Below are positions 9,784 through 17,797 of a stretch of 64,000 nucleotides of DNA, piece after piece. The position numbers and the translations under genes were made by a program. The notes under the pieces were generated by a model. The model had not been told where the DNA came from. It saw only the letters and a list, made by a program, of their open reading frames with translations, and searched no databases. The number at the start of each line of letters is the position of its first letter. Position 1 is the stretch's first letter. This DNA comes from an uncultured Polaribacter sp. (GTDB taxonomy: Bacteria > Bacteroidota > Bacteroidia > Flavobacteriales > Flavobacteriaceae): positions 124,001 through 188,000 of the forward strand of contig NZ_CANNFF010000004.1 of assembly GCF_947503855.1 (NCBI RefSeq), given 5' to 3'.

Positions 9784-10386
9784 ATGAAAAAATGGTTACC
9801 ACTTATAATTATAGCGTTACTAGTATATGTAGCATATAGCTGGGTAAAAGGCTTTAATAACAAAGCTGTTGTGTTACAAGAAGATGCAAAAACAACTTGG
9901 TCTAATGTAGAAAGTGCTTACCAGCGAAGAAATGACTTAATAGGCAACTTGGTAAAAACCGTTCAAGGTGCTGCAGATTTTGAAAAAGAAACCTTAACAC
10001 AAGTCATAGAAGCAAGGTCTAAAGCAACTTCTACAACAATAAATACAGGAGATTTATCACCAGAGAAAATGGCGCAATTTCAACAAGTTCAAGCGGGTTT
10101 AAGTGGTGCATTATCTAAATTATTATTAGTGGTAGAGCGTTATCCAGACTTAAAAGCCAATAAAAACTTTTTAGAATTACAGAGTCAATTAGAAGGTACA
10201 GAAAATAGAATTAATGTTGCAAGAGACCGTTTTAATGAAGGTGTAAATATGTACAACAAACACATAAAAGTTTTTCCAGGCTCTTTGTTAGCGGGTATTT
10301 TAAATTTTGATGAAATGGCTCGTTACAAATCAAATCCAGGTTCAGAAAATGCACCAGATGTAAACTTTGATTTTAATAAAAAATAA
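9784..10386 (+). CDS. lemA: LemA family protein
   Basis: A 200-residue LemA protein: a short N-terminal transmembrane helix (residues about 4-20), then a long antiparallel helical bundle with the typical YQRRNDLIGNLVKTVQG, then LLVVERYPDLKANKNFLELQ (residues near 115-135) and a C-terminal YNKHIKVFPGSLLAG. The membrane anchor with short cytoplasmic N-terminus is standard for the family. The molecular role is unsettled. The two following genes encode TPM-domain proteins; the lemA-TPM linkage is common in Bacteroidota and suggests a shared envelope function. Confidence 0.95.
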   Translation: MKKWLPLIIIALLVYVAYSWVKGFNNKAVVLQEDAKTTWSNVESAYQRRNDLIGNLVKTVQGAADFEKETLTQVIEARSKATSTTINTGDLSPEKMAQFQQVQAGLSGALSKLLLVVERYPDLKANKNFLELQSQLEGTENRINVARDRFNEGVNMYNKHIKVFPGSLLAGILNFDEMARYKSNPGSENAPDVNFDFNKK

Positions 10387-10824
10387 ATGTCTAAAGTAAA
10401 AGAATTTCTTACTCCCACAGAAGAACAAGAAATTATTTCTGCAATTAGAACTGCAGAAAAAAATACTTCTGGCGAAATACGTGTACACATAGAAGCCACT
10501 TCAAAAAAGGAACACTTTGAACGTGCTTTAGAAGTATTTCATCTCTTAAAAATGGACAATACTAAAGATTCTAATGCAGTATTATTATATGTTGCTGTAA
10601 ACGATAAAAAGTTTGTTATTTATGGTGATAAGGGTATTAACGATGTGGTGCCAAAAGATTTTTGGGATTCCACAAAAGATAGTATCCAAAGCCAGTTTAA
10701 ACAAGGTAATTTTAAACAAGGTATGGTTGATGGTATTTTAAAAGCAGGAGAAGAATTACAATCTCATTTTCCCTATCAAACAGATGATGTAGACGAACTT
10801 TCTAATGAAATTTCTAAAGGATGA
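10387..10824 (+). CDS. TPM domain-containing protein (soluble)
   Basis: A 145-residue TPM (TLP18.3/Psb32/MOLO-1) domain protein. The core reads NTSGEIRVHIEA near residue 27, then VLLYVAVNDKKFVIYGDKGIN in the middle (two strands) and FKQGMVDGILKAGEEL near the end. No signal peptide or membrane segment, so it is probably cytoplasmic, unlike the next gene product. Its ATG directly follows the lemA stop codon with no gap, and its stop overlaps the next start, so the three genes form one tight operon. Confidence 0.9.
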   Translation: MSKVKEFLTPTEEQEIISAIRTAEKNTSGEIRVHIEATSKKEHFERALEVFHLLKMDNTKDSNAVLLYVAVNDKKFVIYGDKGINDVVPKDFWDSTKDSIQSQFKQGNFKQGMVDGILKAGEELQSHFPYQTDDVDELSNEISKG

Positions 10825-11663
10825 TATTCAGTAAGCAGTTTTCAGTAAGCAGTTTTCAGTTGGTAAGTTTGAGTAAAAGTTCGTTATTTTTCTTTGCGCT
10901 GTTTTTTTCTTTAAATACCTTTTCTCAAGGATTTAATATTCCAGAAAAACCAAAATTTCAAACCAGTGTTTACGACTATGTAAACTTACTTTCAGCTTCA
11001 CAAAAAAAATCTTTAGAAGATAAGTTGGTAAGATATTCAGATACAACAACAACACAAATTGTAGTTGCAATTATACCATCTACACAAGGTGAAAACATTG
11101 CGTACTTAGCTGCAAATTGGGGCGAAAAATGGGGAATTGGGCAAGCAAAAGAAGATAATGGTGTTTTAATGTTGTTGGCAAAAAATGACAAAAAAATAAC
11201 TATTAGCACAGGAAAAGGTGTAGAGTATTTACTCACCGATTTTCAATCGAAAAGAATTATAGACAGAGTTATTATTCCTGAATTTAAAAAAGGGGATTTT
11301 TATACAGGTTTAGATAAAGGAGCAGATTATATCTTTAGAACTTTAAATGGCGAATTTAAAGGAATAAGAAAGCAAAAATCAAAAGATTTTGATCCAGGTA
11401 TTATGCTCTTTATCATCATTATAATTATTTTTTTCATCTTAGTTTCTAGAGGGAACAAAAACAATAAAGGAGGGGGAAAAAACTATAGAAGAGGCTCTTT
11501 GGCAGACACTATTTTTAGTGCCATTATTTTAAGTAATGCTGGTAGAGGTAGTGGAGGTTTTGGTAGTTCTTCTGGAGGAGGTTTTGGTGGTTCTTCTGGT
11601 GGTTTTGGTGGTGGTTTTGGTGGAGGTAGTTTTGGCGGAGGTGGAGCCTCTGGAGGTTGGTAA
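10821..11663 (+). CDS. TPM domain protein, YgcG-like, membrane anchored with glycine-rich tail
   Basis: A 280-residue exported protein: hydrophobic signal sequence (about residues 20-36, ending FSQG), TPM domain (VYDYVNLLSASQKKSLE through TGKGVEYLL, about 50-180), one transmembrane helix (LFIIIIIIFFILVS near 195-208), and a tail made mostly of Gly, Ser and Phe (from about 235). The ATG at 10821 overlaps the previous stop (ATGA). The first 16 codons include a 14-bp tandem repeat (10829-10856), so the ancestral start may instead be the TTG at 10869, which would give a normal-length signal peptide. The function of the family in bacteria is uncertain. Confidence 0.88.
   Translation: MIFSKQFSVSSFQLVSLSKSSLFFFALFFSLNTFSQGFNIPEKPKFQTSVYDYVNLLSASQKKSLEDKLVRYSDTTTTQIVVAIIPSTQGENIAYLAANWGEKWGIGQAKEDNGVLMLLAKNDKKITISTGKGVEYLLTDFQSKRIIDRVIIPEFKKGDFYTGLDKGADYIFRTLNGEFKGIRKQKSKDFDPGIMLFIIIIIIFFILVSRGNKNNKGGGKNYRRGSLADTIFSAIILSNAGRGSGGFGSSSGGGFGGSSGGFGGGFGGGSFGGGGASGGW
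10829..10860 (+). repeat. Short tandem repeat (14-bp unit) at the start of a TPM gene
   Basis: The unit CAGTAAGCAGTTTT occurs twice in direct succession (10829-10842, 10843-10856) followed by a partial third CAGT. Similar CAGTTTTCAGT-type repeats are, from memory, frequent between genes in flavobacteria. Here the repeat lies inside the first codons of the annotated reading frame. Confidence 0.7.
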
Positions 11664-11771
11664 ATCTTCGAAAAAAAACATTTTCTACTATTTACTTCTA
11701 GATTTTTCTTCTTCAAAATAAAATAGTAATACGCTTTCATATTTTATGATGCATTTACATAGACGCCTATA

Positions 11772-11803
11772 AAAAGACTTAAAAATTATAAATAGAGTCT
11801 TTT
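11772..11803. terminator. Possible bidirectional terminator between convergent genes
   Basis: AAAAGACT (11772-11779) and AGTCTTTT (11796-11803) are perfect reverse complements around a 16-base loop, in the gap between the convergent TPM and MobA-like genes. The A/T runs at both ends would act as U-tracts in either direction. The stem is weak, so the call is tentative. Confidence 0.4.
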
Positions 11804-11830
11804 CATTAATTTCATATGAAACGGTAATAA

Positions 11831-12427
11831 CTAATTTAAAATAGAGTTTTTAAAGTTTTGTAGGTCTTTTTCTGTATCTATATCTATAAAATTGGTTTGT
11901 TTTGGCATTGGGAAAACATTTATGTTTTTGTTTAAAATCTCTTTAGCACCAAAATCTCCTTGTAATGATTTTAATTGTAAAAAATAATGATTTGGAAAAA
12001 TTGCTGGTACCCCTATTTTATTCTTGTAGTTAGAGGCAATAATTTTTGATTTATCTTTAGAAAAAAGATGTATCATATCTTTTAAATATTCTTTTTCGAC
12101 TGCAGGCATGTCTCCTAATAAAATTAAAACGCCATCATATTTATTGGGTTTTAAATGTATAGCATTAATGCCAGAAACAATACTAGCACTTAAACCTGTA
12201 TCAAAATTATTGTTGTAAATAAAATGTATGTTTGATGATGAAATTTCTCTTCTAATAGTAGTCGCATTTGCACCCAAAACACAATATACATGGTTTTTAT
12301 TGATTGCTTTTGCTTTGGATAAAACAGTTTCCAATAAAAAATTATTACCAATTTTTACCAGTTGTTTTGGCGTTTTCATCCTCGTAGATTTACCAGCAGC
12401 CAACACTAAAATTGCGATGTTCTTCAT
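11831..12427 (-). CDS. MobA/MocA-like nucleotidyltransferase
   Basis: A 198-residue NTP-transferase of the molybdenum-cofactor cytidylyl/guanylyltransferase type. The nucleotide-binding motif LVLAAGKSTRMKTPKQL opens the protein, and LLGDMPAV near residue 103 supplies the metal-binding Asp. It follows the XdhC-family gene (stop at 12431) with the ATG three bases after that stop; a TTG directly before the ATG is less likely as start. XdhC plus MocA-like pairs prepare and insert molybdenum cofactor in xanthine-dehydrogenase-type enzymes, but no such oxidoreductase is in the window, so the client is unknown. Confidence 0.85.
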   Translation of the reverse strand: MKNIAILVLAAGKSTRMKTPKQLVKIGNNFLLETVLSKAKAINKNHVYCVLGANATTIRREISSSNIHFIYNNNFDTGLSASIVSGINAIHLKPNKYDGVLILLGDMPAVEKEYLKDMIHLFSKDKSKIIASNYKNKIGVPAIFPNHYFLQLKSLQGDFGAKEILNKNINVFPMPKQTNFIDIDTEKDLQNFKNSILN

Positions 12428-12430
12428 CAA

Positions 12431-13447
12431 TTAACTATGTATTTTTCCATTTAAATCTCTTAAAGAATGAGGCTCTTTTTTTCTAACAACTGCTAAAATT
12501 TCTGCCACAATTGATACTGCAATTTCCTCTGCTGTTTTAGCACCAATTTGCAAACCAGCAGGTGTGTAAATACAATTTAAAAACGCAGTTGTAGTTTCTG
12601 GTGCGTATTCAAAAAGTTCATTAAATAACTTTTCTCTTCTTTTTGGAGCCCCTAAAATACCAATATAAATAGGTGTTTCGTTTACCAATTTTATTAGGTA
12701 TTTTAAATCTTGTACATAACTATGATTCATAATAACAATGGCAGTATTGTTATCAATCTTAGAAAGTTGTATTATTTCTGGTGTTGAATTTACCAAACTA
12801 CTTGCTCCAGGAAAATTAGTAATATCTTTACTGTCTTTGGCAGCAGTAATTATTTCTATTTGCCAACCTAAATTAGAAGCTATTTTACACAATTTTACAG
12901 CATCATGTTCGCCGCCAATAATTAGCAATTTAAATAAAGGTTGCAAGGTTTGCTTAAAAATAAGGCTGTTTTTTTTTGATTGTATTTTGTGAGTAGTAAA
13001 AGTAAATTCTAACTTATTTTTAAAAGAGATAATGGTGCCAAAAGCACCAAATGCCTCATCTTCTTTTTTGTAAAAACAGGTAATATTTACTTCTTCTCTT
13101 TTTGCTAAAGCTGCCGTAAATTCATTTACAAAATCAGTAGAAATTTCAAAAGGTTCTATTAAAATATATAAAATACCCTCACAACCTAATCTGTATCTGC
13201 CATCATAAGTTATTATTTTGGCTTTGTTATCTTTAAAAACAGTTTGTGCTCTTCTAACAATTTCTTTTTCTACACAGCCACCACTTACGGCTCCTGTAAA
13301 CGTGTTATTCTCAGAAATTAACATTCTAACACCAGGTTTTCTGTAAGAAGAACCTTCTAAATCTACAACTGTAACTAAAACATTTTTAATGCCTTTTTGT
13401 TGATTTATAAGTGCTGTGTTAATTATTTCTTTAAACTCATGCAACAT
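12431..13447 (-). CDS. XdhC/CoxI family protein
   Basis: A 338-residue XdhC/CoxI protein. The N-terminal domain shows EGSSYRKPGVRMLI (about residues 30-43) and SGGCVEKEIVRRA (about 56-68); the C-terminal Rossmann domain shows LLIIGGEHDAVKLCKIA (about 172-188) and, near the end, YTPAGLQIGAKTAEEIAVSI. Family members bind molybdenum cofactor and help sulfurate and insert it into molybdenum hydroxylases. It is the first gene of a pair with the MobA-like gene. No target enzyme is encoded nearby. Confidence 0.9.
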   Translation of the reverse strand: MLHEFKEIINTALINQQKGIKNVLVTVVDLEGSSYRKPGVRMLISENNTFTGAVSGGCVEKEIVRRAQTVFKDNKAKIITYDGRYRLGCEGILYILIEPFEISTDFVNEFTAALAKREEVNITCFYKKEDEAFGAFGTIISFKNKLEFTFTTHKIQSKKNSLIFKQTLQPLFKLLIIGGEHDAVKLCKIASNLGWQIEIITAAKDSKDITNFPGASSLVNSTPEIIQLSKIDNNTAIVIMNHSYVQDLKYLIKLVNETPIYIGILGAPKRREKLFNELFEYAPETTTAFLNCIYTPAGLQIGAKTAEEIAVSIVAEILAVVRKKEPHSLRDLNGKIHS

Positions 13448-13501
13448 AAAATAAACTTTCTTATAATTTATTACTAAGATAAAACATTAAATGGAATCTG
13501 C

Positions 13502-13983
13502 TTATTTTACTCGTTTAGAAAAATTAGTTTTTAAAAAGTTTATTTTTGGGTGGATGTATTTTTTACAAAAGGGTTTTTATGGATTGGTTTTGTAATAATT
13601 TTGAAACTTTAAAGAGGATGGTTTAAATTGATGAAAAGGTAATAGTTGCGTGATGACTTTATTAGAAAAAGCTCATTGTAAATCAATAAGAATTTGTTTA
13701 CATACTTCTTTTTGAATTCAAGAAAAATAATAAATCGCAGAGCGATATTTATTTCTCATAGAATGATTTTTGGTGCTTTTATGGGTATGTAAATGTATTT
13801 CTATTAATGTTTTAAGATCGATTTTCTGGGTAAATTTTATAATTACAGCTTCAGAAAAACTATTGTGTTCGTCTTTAGAAGCTACCCAGCCTTGGATTAC
13901 TTTTTTTACACCAATTAACGATTGAAAAACAGCTTCAGTACACTAATGACAAACACCACCAAAAGCAATTTTGTTAGTTCCAT
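13502..13983 (-). pseudogene. Decayed peptide-methionine sulfoxide reductase A-like gene (second msrA type)
   Basis: Translating the minus strand from about 13980 gives one uninterrupted frame of about 160 codons that reads as an MsrA-like protein: NKIAFGGVCH*CTEAVFQ, then QGWVASK, SFSEAVIIKF, KTLIEIHLHTHKST, YRSAIYYFS, FHQFKPSS and a KPFC tail. It contains four internal stops: TAG at 13943-13945 (where MsrA has Trp next to the catalytic Cys region), TGA at 13718-13720, TGA at 13673-13675 and TAA at 13577-13579; the natural end is TAA at 13502-13504. No frameshift is needed, so decay is by point mutation. The original start cannot be seen and the 5' end abuts the stop of the aldo/keto reductase gene. 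It fills what otherwise looks like a 526-base gap. Confidence 0.85.
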
Positions 13984-14918
13984 GATAAGTTTTTGCGCTC
14001 TTTCCAATAAAATTCTGGAGAAACTTTACAAGATTTTAGTTTTTGAATTTCAGAATTTGAAAGTGAAATTTTTTTCGATAATAGATTTTGTTGTAATTGT
14101 ACTTTAGAACTAGCACCACTTAAAACGATAGCGTTAGGAATGCTTTGCAAGCAGAATTGTAAAGAAATAGCATCAACACCAACTTTGTATTTTTTAGCTA
14201 AATTTTCTAAAATTGTATAGGTATTTTTATAATGATTGTATTTTTTATTTTTAAAAATTCTACCATTTGCTAAAGCTTCTTTAATAACAATTTTCTTGTT
14301 TAGTACTTTAAGTTCATCAGTAATTTTTAACAAACTTTGGTCTAAAAAATTATAGGTAACTTGATAAATATCAAATAAAAAATCTCCATTAATTTTAATA
14401 TTTAACGCTTTTTTAATAATTTCTACTTGATTTGTGCCAGTGCTAGATAACCCAATTTTTAGCTGATAGTTTACTTTTAATTTGTGTAAAAACTCAAGCA
14501 CTTCTGTGTTTTCTAACACACCAGTTTCTAGGGTTGCAGAATGTATTTGATACACTTTTAAATAGGGTAGTAGCTGTTTAGAAATGCTCCATTGCTCTTT
14601 TAATTTGCCAATACTGTGTTCTTTTACTTCGTGAACGGTTGCCTTTGCATCAAAATTTGCAGTATATGTATACCCCCATTTTGTAGCAATTTCTATAGTA
14701 TTATCTTTTTTAGATTGCAACCATTCTAAAACTAATTCTTCTGCCAAACCATAACCAGGAGCAGTATCAAAATATCTGATACCTAATTGATAAGCGTCTT
14801 CTAAAACCTGAAAACTCTGTTTTCTAAAAGTGTTTAAATTAGAATTATCACATTCTTCTGTTCGAACATTAACATACTGAGGTCTCCCCAAAGCAGCTGT
14901 TCCTAGGGCTAAATTCAT
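13974..14918 (-). CDS. Aldo/keto reductase
   Basis: A 314-residue AKR-fold NADPH-dependent oxidoreductase. Catalytic tetrad positions are visible: Asp and Tyr in YFDTAPGYG (about residues 49-57), Lys in IATKWGY (about 77-83) and His in VYQIHSA (about 122-128). LSGASSKVQLQQN near 267 is the usual nucleotide-binding segment. The substrate cannot be told. It is downstream of selO on the same strand, separated by a hairpin, and upstream of the msrA-like pseudogene, so it sits in a methionine-sulfoxide/redox neighbourhood. Confidence 0.92.
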   Translation of the reverse strand: MNLALGTAALGRPQYVNVRTEECDNSNLNTFRKQSFQVLEDAYQLGIRYFDTAPGYGLAEELVLEWLQSKKDNTIEIATKWGYTYTANFDAKATVHEVKEHSIGKLKEQWSISKQLLPYLKVYQIHSATLETGVLENTEVLEFLHKLKVNYQLKIGLSSTGTNQVEIIKKALNIKINGDFLFDIYQVTYNFLDQSLLKITDELKVLNKKIVIKEALANGRIFKNKKYNHYKNTYTILENLAKKYKVGVDAISLQFCLQSIPNAIVLSGASSKVQLQQNLLSKKISLSNSEIQKLKSCKVSPEFYWKERKNLSWN

Positions 14919-14934
14919 TTTTATTTATGTTTTT

Positions 14935-14966
14935 AGACCTCACAGTGTAAAAAACCTGTGAGGTCT
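14935..14966. repeat. Perfect 11-bp intergenic palindrome
   Basis: AGACCTCACAG and CTGTGAGGTCT are exact reverse complements around a 10-base A-rich loop, in the 66-base gap between selO and the aldo/keto reductase gene. A T-run follows on the plus strand only, so for the minus-strand genes it is not a standard terminator. CCTCACAGG/CCTGTGAGG palindromes are, from memory, dispersed in several flavobacterial genomes, which would make this a REP-like element. Confidence 0.6.
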
Positions 14967-14984
14967 TTTTAAATTCTAAACTTT

Positions 14985-16538
14985 TTACGAGCTACAAGAC
15001 AACATAGAACAACCCACTTTATTTCTAGCCCATTCAGGTCTTTTAGCAAACCATTTTTCATATTTTGGTTGCTCTGAATAAGGCTTTTTTAAAAGTTGAA
15101 ACAATTCGTTTATCAAAGAATAATCTCCATTATCTGCTGCATCAATTGCCAATTGAGCCATGTAATTTCGCAATACATATTTTGGGTTTACAGCATCCAT
15201 TTTTTCTTTTCTTTGTAGCTGATTTAAAGATTCTTTTTGAAGTCTATCATCATAGTTTTGAAACCATTTTTCCCACTTTTCTTTTATGTCTTTAGAAACT
15301 TCTGCAGTAGTATAAAAAGCATTTTCTAAAATTTCAAAGAAATTGGTTCCTTCAAAATCACTTAAGTTTCTAAAGAAAATGGTCATGTCTGTTTCTGTCA
15401 ACTGCAAGCAGTCTTCTAAATCTTGTATCAGCTTTACATCTTCTTTATCATTCATGTATAAACCTAATTTAGATTTCATCATTTGTAAAGATTTGGTTTC
15501 AAAATCAATTTTATATTGATTTAAAATTGCTTCCAAAGGTGCTACTTCTTCAATTAATGGGTACAAAGCATTTGCCAATTGGTACAAATTCCATAAGCCA
15601 ATATTTGGCTGATTTCCATATCTATAGCGTCTATTTTGTCTGTCTGTAGTATTGGGTGTCCAGCTATAATCGAAATCTTCTAACCAACCATAGGGTCCGT
15701 AATCTATGGTTAACCCTAAGATAGACATGTTATCTGTATTCATAACTCCATGCACAAAACCCACTCTTTGCCAGTGGATAATTAGATCTAAAGTACGTGC
15801 TACAACTTCTTTAAAAAAGTTGATATAGGTTTCTTTAGACGGTTTTCCTAAATGCGAAAAATGATGGTTGATGGTATAATCTGCTAAAACTTTTAAGTTT
15901 TTATGGTCATTTCTAGCTGCAAAAATTTCGAAACTTCCAAATCGTAAAAATGAAGGGGCAATTCTAGAAACTATTGCGCCTTTTTCATAAGCAGGATTTC
16001 CATCATATAAGACATCGCGTAAAACATCGTCTCCAGATACACTTAAAGACAAAGCTCTTGTTGTTGGAATGCCTAAGTGAAACATGGCTTCACTGCATAA
16101 ATATTCTCTAATAGAAGAACGTAATACTGCCAAGCCATCTGCAGTTCTAGAATATGGGGTTTCTCCAGCACCTTTTAATTGTACTTTCCAATTTTTTTGT
16201 TGATGCTCAACTTCAAATAAATTAATAGCTCTACCATCTCCTAATTGTCCTGCCCAATTGCCAAATTGATGCCCAGCATAACACATGGCATAAGGTTTTG
16301 TGTTGGGATAAACTTGGTTTCCAGTAAATATATTTTTAAAAAATTCTGATTGTGTTTCTTCTTTAGAAATACCTAATTCTATTGCCATTTCTAGAGAAAC
16401 ATGCAAAACTTTTGGGTTTTTAGTTTGTTTCGGATTTACAAAAGAATACGCCGCATTTTCTACTTGACGCCTTGTATTTTCTAGATTACTATCTGCAGGT
16501 AAATTGTTTATAAAAGTATTTTTTATGGCTAACTTCAT
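14985..16538 (-). CDS. selO: SelO/YdiU family protein adenylyltransferase
   Basis: A 517-residue SelO pseudokinase-fold enzyme, which transfers AMP from ATP to protein Ser/Thr/Tyr side chains. Visible motifs: YAGHQFGNWAGQLGDGRA (about residues 85-102), LKGAGETPYSRTADG (about 120-134), HGVMNTDNMSILG (about 264-276) and the metal-binding DYGPYG just after. The protein ends SCSS; the Cys third from the end matches the place of selenocysteine in vertebrate SelO (CUSS), here encoded by TGT. Established work links SelO to redox stress and S-glutathionylation. The location next to msrA and msrB supports an oxidative-stress role. Confidence 0.95.
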   Translation of the reverse strand: MKLAIKNTFINNLPADSNLENTRRQVENAAYSFVNPKQTKNPKVLHVSLEMAIELGISKEETQSEFFKNIFTGNQVYPNTKPYAMCYAGHQFGNWAGQLGDGRAINLFEVEHQQKNWKVQLKGAGETPYSRTADGLAVLRSSIREYLCSEAMFHLGIPTTRALSLSVSGDDVLRDVLYDGNPAYEKGAIVSRIAPSFLRFGSFEIFAARNDHKNLKVLADYTINHHFSHLGKPSKETYINFFKEVVARTLDLIIHWQRVGFVHGVMNTDNMSILGLTIDYGPYGWLEDFDYSWTPNTTDRQNRRYRYGNQPNIGLWNLYQLANALYPLIEEVAPLEAILNQYKIDFETKSLQMMKSKLGLYMNDKEDVKLIQDLEDCLQLTETDMTIFFRNLSDFEGTNFFEILENAFYTTAEVSKDIKEKWEKWFQNYDDRLQKESLNQLQRKEKMDAVNPKYVLRNYMAQLAIDAADNGDYSLINELFQLLKKPYSEQPKYEKWFAKRPEWARNKVGCSMLSCSS

Positions 16539-16585
16539 TTTTCTTTCTTCTTTTAAAACGTTTATTTGGCAACTTACTTAATCTT

Positions 16586-17122
16586 TTATTTTAATTTATC
16601 TGCATGCAGTTTTCTTAAGGTTGCCAATTTGGGTGCTATTACAAAACTACAATACCCTTGTTGTGTGTTTTCTTTGTAATAATTTTGATGTTCAGATTCA
16701 GCCTCATAAAAAATAGGTAACGCACTTATTTCTGTTACAATTTTAGCATCAAAATAACCTTGTAGCTGTTTTAAAACTTCTTCTGCAATTACTTTTTGTG
16801 TTTCTGTATGATAAAAAATTACAGATCTATATTGTGTGCCTTTGTCTGCACCTTGTTGATTTAAGGTTGTTGGGTTGTGTGTTGTCATAAAAATAACTAA
16901 AATATCTTCAAAAGAGATACTATTTGCATCAAAAGTAATTTGTATTACTTCTGCATGACCTGTTAAACCAGAGCAAATTTCTCTATATGTTGGTTTGCCA
17001 GGAACATTACCACCTGCATAACCAGAAACCACTTTTACGACACCTTTTACTTCTTGAAATACAGCTTCTGTACACCAAAAACAACCACCACCTAAAGTGG
17101 CAATTTGTATATTTTTACTCAT
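16586..17122 (-). CDS. msrA: Peptide-methionine (S)-S-oxide reductase MsrA
   Basis: A 178-residue MsrA with the catalytic loop GGGCFWCTEAVFQ at residues 11-23 (nucleophilic Cys in GCFW), SGYAGG, TGHAEV (about residues 53-58), TTHNPTTLNQQGADKGTQYRS split here as TTHNPTTLNQQG and DKGTQYRS, and a C-terminal HQNYY. It repairs the S-diastereomer of methionine sulfoxide in proteins. No signal peptide, so cytoplasmic. It starts 33 bases after the msrB stop and is followed by selO after 47 bases, on one strand; an operon is likely. A second, degenerated MsrA-like gene lies at 13.5-14.0 kb. Confidence 0.97.
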   Translation of the reverse strand: MSKNIQIATLGGGCFWCTEAVFQEVKGVVKVVSGYAGGNVPGKPTYREICSGLTGHAEVIQITFDANSISFEDILVIFMTTHNPTTLNQQGADKGTQYRSVIFYHTETQKVIAEEVLKQLQGYFDAKIVTEISALPIFYEAESEHQNYYKENTQQGYCSFVIAPKLATLRKLHADKLK

Positions 17123-17155
17123 TTTTTCTTTCTTATTTAAAAAAGTAGGAGAAAC

Positions 17156-17605
17156 TTAATCGTTTTTATCTAAAACCATAGATTCTGAATTGATACAATA
17201 ACGCAAGCCACTTGGTTCTGGTCCATCTGGAAAAATGTGTCCTAAATGAGCATCGCAAGTATTGCATAAAACTTCTACTCTTACCATACCAAAAGAAACA
17301 TCTTTATGATATTTAATCGCATTTTCTTTAATGGGTTGTGTAAAACTGGGCCATCCAGAGTTAGAGTCGAATTTTATCGTAGAATCAAATAATGGGGTGT
17401 TGCAGCAAACGCAATTGTATTTGCCTTCATCATAAATTGAACAAAGTGCTCCAGAATGTGGTCTTTCTGTTCCTTTTTTTCTGGTAATTCTATATTGTTC
17501 TACTGTTAAAAATTCTTTCCATTCCTCTTCAGATTTTTCTACTCTTCTATCAGGAGTTGGGTTTCCTTTTGTAGTAAAATTGATAATGTTTTTCCAAGTT
17601 AGCAT
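17156..17605 (-). CDS. msrB: Peptide-methionine (R)-S-oxide reductase MsrB
   Basis: A 149-residue MsrB. Two CxxC zinc pairs are visible (CVCC near residue 67 and CNTC near 113), SGWPSF near 87, HLGHIFPDGP near 119, and the catalytic Cys in RYCINS near 133. It reduces the R-form of methionine sulfoxide, complementing MsrA encoded next to it. It is the first gene of the msrB-msrA-selO-aldo/keto reductase series and is separated from der upstream by a strong terminator. Confidence 0.96.
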   Translation of the reverse strand: MLTWKNIINFTTKGNPTPDRRVEKSEEEWKEFLTVEQYRITRKKGTERPHSGALCSIYDEGKYNCVCCNTPLFDSTIKFDSNSGWPSFTQPIKENAIKYHKDVSFGMVRVEVLCNTCDAHLGHIFPDGPEPSGLRYCINSESMVLDKND

Positions 17606-17643
17606 GTTTAAATTTTTTCTTTTTTTATTTGATGAAAAAAGGT

Positions 17644-17680
17644 TTTAAAAAAACACTTTTTTTGGCACATTAAAAGTGTT
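17644..17680 (-). terminator. Rho-independent terminator after der
   Basis: Read on the minus strand, AACACTTTT (17672-17680) and AAAAGTGTT (17652-17660) form a perfect 9-bp stem around an 11-base loop, followed directly by a T-run. It lies downstream of der and upstream of msrB, separating the two transcription units. Confidence 0.75.
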
Positions 17681-17797
17681 ATATAAATTTATGACAAAAT
17701 TCAAAATAAAAGAAACTATTATTATTTGTTTATTTTGAAAAAATATTAAGGACTACATTACAAGTTTTATAGACAAGGCGGTAAAATTGATTGGGAA

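Noticed and set aside
11483..11740. Proline-rich minus-strand frame opposite the glycine-rich TPM tail
   Set aside because: It is the antisense of Gly codons (GGT/GGA) and has no start region or homologous motif.
13673..13720. In-frame TGA codons in the msrA-like frame read as selenocysteine
   Set aside because: The same frame also has TAG and TAA stops, TGA is not at the catalytic Cys, and no SECIS-like hairpin or Sec machinery was seen.
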